A stretch of 10,243 nucleotides of DNA from Campylobacter concisus. Lineage in GTDB: Bacteria > Campylobacterota > Campylobacteria > Campylobacterales > Campylobacteraceae. The stretch lies in assembly GCA_018375265.1 (NCBI GenBank), contig JAHADO010000029.1, forward strand, positions 1 through 10,243, given 5' to 3'. The notes under the pieces were generated by a model. It ran no database searches and was not told the DNA's origin. It saw nothing but the letters and a program-made list of their open reading frames with translations. The stretch's first letter is position 1. Each line of letters begins with the position of its first letter. The translations under genes were made by a program, and so were the position numbers. This document shows positions 6,489 to 10,243 of the stretch, piece after piece.

Positions 6489-7155
6489 CCTGAAATTTAT
6501 AGCTGTAACGCTTCTTGCGATATTTTTTGCGGGTTGTTCTTTCAAAGAGCCTGAGCCATACGACTACTCAGCCTTTTTGCAAAAAAAGCCACGCTCCATC
6601 CTAGTGCTCATGCCAACAAACGATAGCACCGAAGTAAGCGGCTCAGCAGCGGTTCTGGCTAACGCAGTAGCTCCACTTAGCGAGGCTGGATACTATGTAT
6701 TTCCAGTGGCTCTTGTAAATGATACATTTAAGCAAAATGGCATAACCGAGCCAAGCGAGATCGCAGCCGTGCCGCTAAATAAGCTTGATAAAATTTTTCA
6801 CGCCGATAGCGTGCTTTACATAAACATAAAAGAGTACGGCACAAGCTACGTCATAGTCTCTAGCTCGACAAAGGTAGTGCTTGAAGCAAAGCTAGTCGAT
6901 ATAAAAAGTGGCGCGACGCTCTGGCAGGGCGAGGCAGCAGCCGCAGAGGATAGCGGTAATGGGCAAAATAGCCTGCTTGGCATGCTAGTCTCAGCCGTCA
7001 TCACGCAGGTGGCAAACACCATCTCAGATAGATCATACGACCTAGCAGTAAGGGCCGATGCCTACCTCTTTTCTAGAAACTGCCGCGACTGCATACTTTA
7101 TGGGCCTTATTCGCCTCACTACGGCAAAGACGCCCAGCTACATAAAGATAGATAA
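6478..7155 (+). CDS. GNA1162/DUF799-family lipoprotein
   Basis: A 225-residue lipoprotein with signal peptide, lipobox FFAGC (Cys 20; +2 Ser). After a short linker come PRSILVLMPTNDSTEVSGSA and PLSEAGYYVFPVALVNDTFKQNG, hallmarks of the GNA1162 (DUF799) family first noted as a meningococcal antigen and related in fold to periplasmic TolB-N/CsgG-like domains. Later segments ADSVLYINIKEYG, AKLVDIKSGATLWQGEA and LVSAVITQVANTI fit the fold. Near the C-terminus C202-x-x-C205 (RNCRDCILYGPYSPHYG) could form a disulfide in the periplasm. The start at ATG 6478 follows a GAGGGAG ribosome site and overlaps the DUF4810 gene by 11 bp. It probably works in one complex with the two preceding lipoproteins. 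Confidence 0.87.
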   Translation: MKNSLKFIAVTLLAIFFAGCSFKEPEPYDYSAFLQKKPRSILVLMPTNDSTEVSGSAAVLANAVAPLSEAGYYVFPVALVNDTFKQNGITEPSEIAAVPLNKLDKIFHADSVLYINIKEYGTSYVIVSSSTKVVLEAKLVDIKSGATLWQGEAAAAEDSGNGQNSLLGMLVSAVITQVANTISDRSYDLAVRADAYLFSRNCRDCILYGPYSPHYGKDAQLHKDR

Positions 7156-7160
7156 ATTTA

Positions 7161-8063
7161 ATGTCCAGCCATCAACTTGGAGTGCTTCTTACGCTAGTTG
7201 GTGGCGTTCTTTGGGGATTTAGCGGAGTTTGCGGGCAGTATCTCTTCTTGCAGGGCATAAGCGCTGATTTTTTAGTGCCTTATAGGCTCTTGCTAGCTGG
7301 CGCTTTTATCGTGCTCTACTACGCTTTTAAGGCTCCAAAGGCCGTTATTGCGCCACTTACTGACGTAAAACTGCTCCTTGAGCTTCTTATATACGCCCTA
7401 TTTGGGCTAATGATGACGCAGTATGCTTACTTTTACTCGATAGAGCTCTCAAACGCCGCAGTTGCGACCGTCATTCAATACACCGCTCCAGTCCTCATCC
7501 TAGCCGTCATCTGCCTAAAAGAGAGGCGAGCACCAAAACCGCTTGAAATTTTGGCTCTACTCTGCGCGATGCTTGGCGTCTTTTTCTTAGCAACTCATGC
7601 GCAAATTTCAGCCCTTGTCATCTCACCAGAAGCGCTATTTTGGTGCTTAGTAAGCGCTGTTTGCGTCTGCGTTTATAACCTAGCTCCCACAAGGCTAAAT
7701 GCCAAATACTCAGTCACGCTCACACTTGGCTGGGGCATGGTGATAGGTGGCGTGGTGCTTTGCCTTTATATGAGAGTGTGGGAGTTTGCGGGGCTTAGTG
7801 GCACGGCGCAGTGGCTAGCATTTTTCGCCGTTATCACGCTTGGCACGATATTTGCATTTAGCTTTTATATGACTGGAGTTAAGCTCATAGGCGCCTCAAA
7901 GGCCAGCATGATAGCCTGCATAGAGCCACTAAGTGCCGCGTTTTTTGGCTACTTTTGGCTTGGGACAAAATTCGTCTTTTGGGACTTTTTAGGCTTTGCT
8001 CTCATCATATCATGCATATTTTTACTTTCAAAGAAGAGAGATGATATACCTAGCGCAAACTGA
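7161..8063 (+). CDS. EamA-domain (DMT superfamily) inner-membrane transporter, YicL-like
   Basis: A 300-residue protein with about ten hydrophobic helices in two EamA repeats, the standard DMT layout. The first repeat opens with LTLVGGVLWGFSGVCGQYLF and contains SIELSNAAVATVIQYTAPVL; the second has MTGVKLIGASKASMIACIEPLSAAFFGYFWLG, both typical of the family. Such proteins export amino acids or other small metabolites; YicL-like members have no firmly known substrate. It starts at ATG 7161, only five bases after the GNA1162-like stop, and overlaps the YrdC-like gene by 23 bp, so it appears to be part of the same transcript. Whether it has a functional tie to the lipoproteins is unclear; shared transcription may be convenience only. 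Confidence 0.87.
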   Translation: MSSHQLGVLLTLVGGVLWGFSGVCGQYLFLQGISADFLVPYRLLLAGAFIVLYYAFKAPKAVIAPLTDVKLLLELLIYALFGLMMTQYAYFYSIELSNAAVATVIQYTAPVLILAVICLKERRAPKPLEILALLCAMLGVFFLATHAQISALVISPEALFWCLVSAVCVCVYNLAPTRLNAKYSVTLTLGWGMVIGGVVLCLYMRVWEFAGLSGTAQWLAFFAVITLGTIFAFSFYMTGVKLIGASKASMIACIEPLSAAFFGYFWLGTKFVFWDFLGFALIISCIFLLSKKRDDIPSAN

Positions 8064-8463
8064 CACGACGGCTGGCTTTTTAAGCAAGGACTACAAGGAG
8101 ATAAACCGCGCCAAAATGCGAAGTGAAGGCAAACCCTGCCTCATCACGACGGCTAAATTTAGCGTTTTAAACGAGCTTGCTAGAGCTCCAAAAAAGTATA
8201 AAAATTTCATCCGTCGCTCGAGAAAGACGACATTTTTATATCCAAATTTAAAGGCGATCAGGGTCGTAAAAGAGTGCGAGCACGAGAGATTCTTAAGCAA
8301 ATTTGACTGGCTTTACTCAAGCAGCGCAAACAAAAATGGTATGAAATTTGACGAAGTTTGGGCTAGAAGCGTGGCTGATGAAGTTGTTGATGAACGATTT
8401 TTTGAAGATACGCCATCAAAAATTTATAAAATTTCAAAGTCAAAACTAAAAAAAATCCGCTAG
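8041..8463 (+). CDS. Compact Sua5/YciO/YrdC-family protein (possible TsaC, tRNA t6A synthesis)
   Basis: A 140-residue cytoplasmic protein, clearly shorter than E. coli YrdC (190). TsaC/YrdC makes threonylcarbamoyl-adenylate from threonine, bicarbonate and ATP for the t6A base of ANN-decoding tRNAs. The N-terminus IYLAQTDTTAGFLS matches the family's PTDTxYGL strand. The catalytic KxR is present as K25-M-R27, followed by KPCLITT. The SxN motif is S95-A-N97 within LYSSSANKNG, followed by PSKIYKI where YrdC has PSTIVD. Only about 70 residues separate the two motifs, against nearly 90 in E. coli, so a loop region is trimmed. ATG 8041 is preferred over in-frame upstream codons because the family sequence starts there and AGAAGAGAG precedes it. 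It overlaps the transporter gene by 23 bp. Whether this is the essential TsaC or a paralogue cannot be decided here. Confidence 0.8.
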   Translation: MIYLAQTDTTAGFLSKDYKEINRAKMRSEGKPCLITTAKFSVLNELARAPKKYKNFIRRSRKTTFLYPNLKAIRVVKECEHERFLSKFDWLYSSSANKNGMKFDEVWARSVADEVVDERFFEDTPSKIYKISKSKLKKIR

Positions 8464-8637
8464 TTAAATTTACGCCCTGCATTTTTTATAAATTTAGGTG
8501 GTTTTTGTTGTGGTTTGAGGTGATAAATTTGCTAAATTTCACAGCTTGCAAGAGCGGTTTTAGAAAAGTATTTTTTAGTTAAAACCTAAATTTAAACCAA
8601 CATAGCTCTGCTAACTAGATAAATTTGCAAATAGCTG

Positions 8638-8651
8638 GGCTAAATTTAGCC
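8638..8651. repeat. 14-bp palindrome GGCTAAATTTAGCC, copy 1
   Basis: A perfect inverted repeat with an AAATTT core. An identical copy lies at 9221-9234, and a shortened 12-bp form (GCTAAATTTAGC) occurs near 1921-1932. No protein is known to me to bind it. Confidence 0.7.
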
Positions 8652-8794
8652 TATTTTTATCATAAACCTCGTCCCAGACTATCTTTTTTGAAATTTAAGG
8701 TCAGCAACTTTAGCCAAGCACTAACCAATATAAATTTGAGCCAATATATAATGCCTACAAAACCAAAATTTATATCGATCAAAACCTACCAACT

Positions 8795-8859
8795 CGCATA
8801 AATTTACAAATTTAGAGCGAGAAAGGACTAAATTTCATTAAATTTAGCTCATTTATGCG
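8795..8859. repeat. Inverted repeat with 9-bp arms
   Basis: CGCATAAAT at 8795-8803 pairs with ATTTATGCG at 8851-8859. The 47 bases between contain nested AAATTTAG/CTAAATTT arms, so an RNA copy could fold into a long AU-rich stem-loop. The meaning is unknown. Confidence 0.5.
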
Positions 8860-9182
8860 GATAAAGTAGCCATTCGACGCAACACCACTACAATCGCACA
8901 AGCAAAATCACTCAAACCACAAATTTAAATTAAAATAGCATCCCTTGTAAATTTAAAATTTTAGCCACTGCCAAAATTTTAGTGCAGAGATAGTCAAATA
9001 AGTAAATTTAACAGCCCTCAAAACCTAATTTTAGCCATTTTACAAATTTAAATAAGCAAAACCGCTCACTACAACTGATTGCTTTTTGCGGACAAAAATA
9101 TTCTTTATAAAATTTAAAAACAGCAAACTGCTCTATAAATTTCTTGCTACTAAATAAAATCATATAAATTTGCTTCTCGAGC

Positions 9183-9200
9183 GTAAATTTATAAATTTAC
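9183..9200. repeat. 18-bp perfect palindrome GTAAATTTATAAATTTAC
   Basis: Two AAATTT hexamers in inverted arrangement around a central TA give an 18-bp self-complementary sequence with no mismatch. It is the longest uninterrupted palindrome I found in the AAATTT-rich region. Confidence 0.7.
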
Positions 9201-9220
9201 AGCAGCCAAGCCCTAAATTT

Positions 9221-9234
9221 GGCTAAATTTAGCC
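9221..9234. repeat. 14-bp palindrome GGCTAAATTTAGCC, copy 2
   Basis: Identical to the copy at 8638-8651, 583 bases away, and directly preceded by a CCTAAATTT half-repeat. Confidence 0.7.
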
Positions 9235-9305
9235 CACTCCACTTGGCATAAATAGATAAATTTACAAGCTGATTATTAAATTTGGTTTTTGGGATTAAAT
9301 TTCAC

Positions 9306-9348
9306 TTGCTAGCCCCTTTGGCTGGCACCAAAGGGATTTTGCTAGCAA
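9306..9348 (-). terminator. Two-part hairpin after typA, probable terminator
   Basis: Inner arms CCCTTTGG (9314-9321) and CCAAAGGG (9328-9335) enclose a six-base loop. Outer arms TTGCTAGC (9306-9313) and GCTAGCAA (9341-9348) extend the stem, with the bases ATTTT (9336-9340) bulged on one side. It starts 7 bases beyond the typA stop codon. The typA strand has no U-run after it; on the plus strand ATTTT follows the inner stem, so it could stop transcripts from either side. It is the only GC-containing strong structure in this intergenic region. Confidence 0.6.
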
Positions 9349-9355
9349 ATTTGGA

Positions 9356-10243
9356 TTATAGTTTTGCTTTTCTTTTGCGCTCTGTTGGGTCTAAATAGCG
9401 CTTGCGAACGCGGATATTTATAGGCGTAACCTCGACTAGCTCGTCATCTTCTATCCACTCTAGCGCACGCTCAAGGCTTAGCTTTCTAGGTGGCACAAGC
9501 TTGATCGCATCGTCGCTACCGCTTGCACGCACGTTTGTTAGGTTTTTGCCCTTGATAGGATTTACATCAAGGTCGTTTGGACGGCTGTGCTCGCCGATGA
9601 TCATACCCACATAGACTTTTGCCTGCGGATCAAGAAATAGCACGCCACGATCTTGCAAGTTAAATAGCGAATAAGCAAGCGTTACGCCGTTTTCCATAGA
9701 AACCAAAGCGCCGTTTGTTCTGTGCTCGACGGTGCCGCTTAGTGGTCTAAACTCCAAAAAGCTGTGGTTCATAACGCCCTCGCCCTTTGTATCAGTCAAA
9801 AACTGGCTCCTAAAGCCGATAAGTCCGCGCGCTGGGATCTCAAATTCGATCCTTGTTTGGCCATCTCCTGTTGGGTTCATAGAGACCATTTCAGCTTTTC
9901 TTTTGCCAAGTTTTTCTATGACAGTGCCTGTCGTATCATCAGGTGCGTCGATCACTAAAAGCTCGTATGGTTCGCATTTTACGCCGTTTATCTCTTTTAC
10001 GATGACCTCAGGTCTGCCAAGTAAAAACTCATAGCCCTCGCGGCGCATATTTTCAGCCAAAATGGTGATCTGAAGCTCGCCACGGCCGCTTACTTTAAAT
10101 TTGCCCTCGCCGATGTTTTCATACTTCATCGCGATATTTGTCTTCATCTCGTTTGCAAGGCGTTCATCGATCTTATTTGATGTGACGTGTTTACCCTCAG
10201 TACCTGCTAGTGGGCCGTCATTTACAGAAAATACAACGCTAAG
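9356..10243 (-). CDS. typA: typA/bipA, ribosome-associated GTPase, C-terminal half (5' end outside window)
   Basis: The frame is open to the right edge, so 295 C-terminal residues of about 600 are visible; the GTPase domain itself is not in the window. TypA (BipA) is a translational GTPase related to EF-G and LepA that binds the ribosome and helps 50S assembly and stress or cold growth. Diagnostic stretches are [78 protein letters not shown] and the basic C-terminal end [16 protein letters not shown], which covers domain V and the BipA-specific C-terminal domain. An internal ATG at 10147 is not the start, because homologous sequence (including [11 protein letters not shown]) continues upstream. 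No damage is seen. Confidence 0.95.
   Translation of the reverse strand, partial: LSVVFSVNDGPLAGTEGKHVTSNKIDERLANEMKTNIAMKYENIGEGKFKVSGRGELQITILAENMRREGYEFLLGRPEVIVKEINGVKCEPYELLVIDAPDDTTGTVIEKLGKRKAEMVSMNPTGDGQTRIEFEIPARGLIGFRSQFLTDTKGEGVMNHSFLEFRPLSGTVEHRTNGALVSMENGVTLAYSLFNLQDRGVLFLDPQAKVYVGMIIGEHSRPNDLDVNPIKGKNLTNVRASGSDDAIKLVPPRKLSLERALEWIEDDELVEVTPINIRVRKRYLDPTERKRKAKL

Larger units (their letters stand above)
8464..9355. other. Gene-free, AAATTT-saturated intergenic region
   Basis: In these 892 bases I find no convincing gene on either strand; stops are frequent in every frame and no tRNA or known RNA fold was recognised. By eye there are about thirty AAATTT hexamers, mostly inside TAAATTTA, TAAATTTG or CTAAATTTAG, against about six in the 1158-bp YjiM-like gene. 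Several form perfect palindromes, listed separately. The convergent arrangement (plus-strand operon ending at 8463, typA ending at 9356) means no gene needs a promoter here. One isolated TATAAT occurs at 8747-8752. Confidence 0.75.

Noticed and set aside
8091..8300. Minus-strand open frame within the YrdC-like gene
   Set aside because: A shadow of a frame carrying the KxR and SxN motifs.
8464..9355. Replication origin or CRISPR array in the AT-rich gap
   Set aside because: No cluster of DnaA-box-like sequences and no dnaA or dnaN neighbour was seen; the AAATTT repeats are too short and irregularly spaced for a CRISPR array.
9402..10034. Plus-strand open frames opposite typA
   Set aside because: Ser-rich shadows of a highly conserved minus-strand protein.

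Overview
The window looks like a chromosomal segment of a Campylobacter species, probably of the concisus/curvus/showae type. The basis is dense AAATTTA-type sequence, Campylobacterota-like protein sequences, short overlapping genes, TATAAT boxes preceded by T-rich DNA, and a nine-G homopolymer. No tRNA, rRNA, CRISPR array, transposase or phage gene was recognised.

Layout, left to right. (1) The 3' part of purF (first enzyme of purine synthesis) carries an in-frame TAG at 328-330, where related proteins have a tyrosine; everything after it is still intact. A small lipoprotein gene overlaps the purF stop by ATGA. (2) From 1554 to 1957 there is a gene-poor stretch holding a G9 tract joined in frame to the C-terminal tail of a protein that has no visible start, then a strong intrinsic terminator and a second hairpin. 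(3) On the minus strand sits a two-gene operon: an ATP-hydrolysing activator (YjiL-like, BadF/BcrA family) followed by a double-cubane-cluster / 2-hydroxyacyl-CoA dehydratase-like protein (YjiM-like). Together they should form an ATP-driven low-potential reductase. (4) Divergently, on the plus strand, lies a MATE-family exporter with a TTG start. (5) Next comes a compact five-gene run, 5431-8463: a CsgG-like lipoprotein, a DUF4810 lipoprotein, a GNA1162/DUF799 lipoprotein, an EamA-type inner-membrane transporter, and a very short Sua5/YrdC-family protein. Four of the five genes overlap a neighbour. (6) From 8464 to 9355 about 890 bp contain no convincing gene but roughly thirty AAATTT hexamers and several perfect palindromes. 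(7) The window ends with the C-terminal half of typA (bipA) on the minus strand, entered from the right.

The most distinctive points are the purF nonsense codon, the orphan poly-G-linked gene tail, the YjiL/YjiM redox pair with its palindromic promoter, the three-lipoprotein CsgG-type module without any curli subunit genes nearby, and the AAATTT-saturated intergenic region. The last may relate to the RAATTY methylation motif tied to DNA uptake in C. jejuni. None of these could be tested against databases here; identifications rest on motifs, lengths and gene order read from the sequence.
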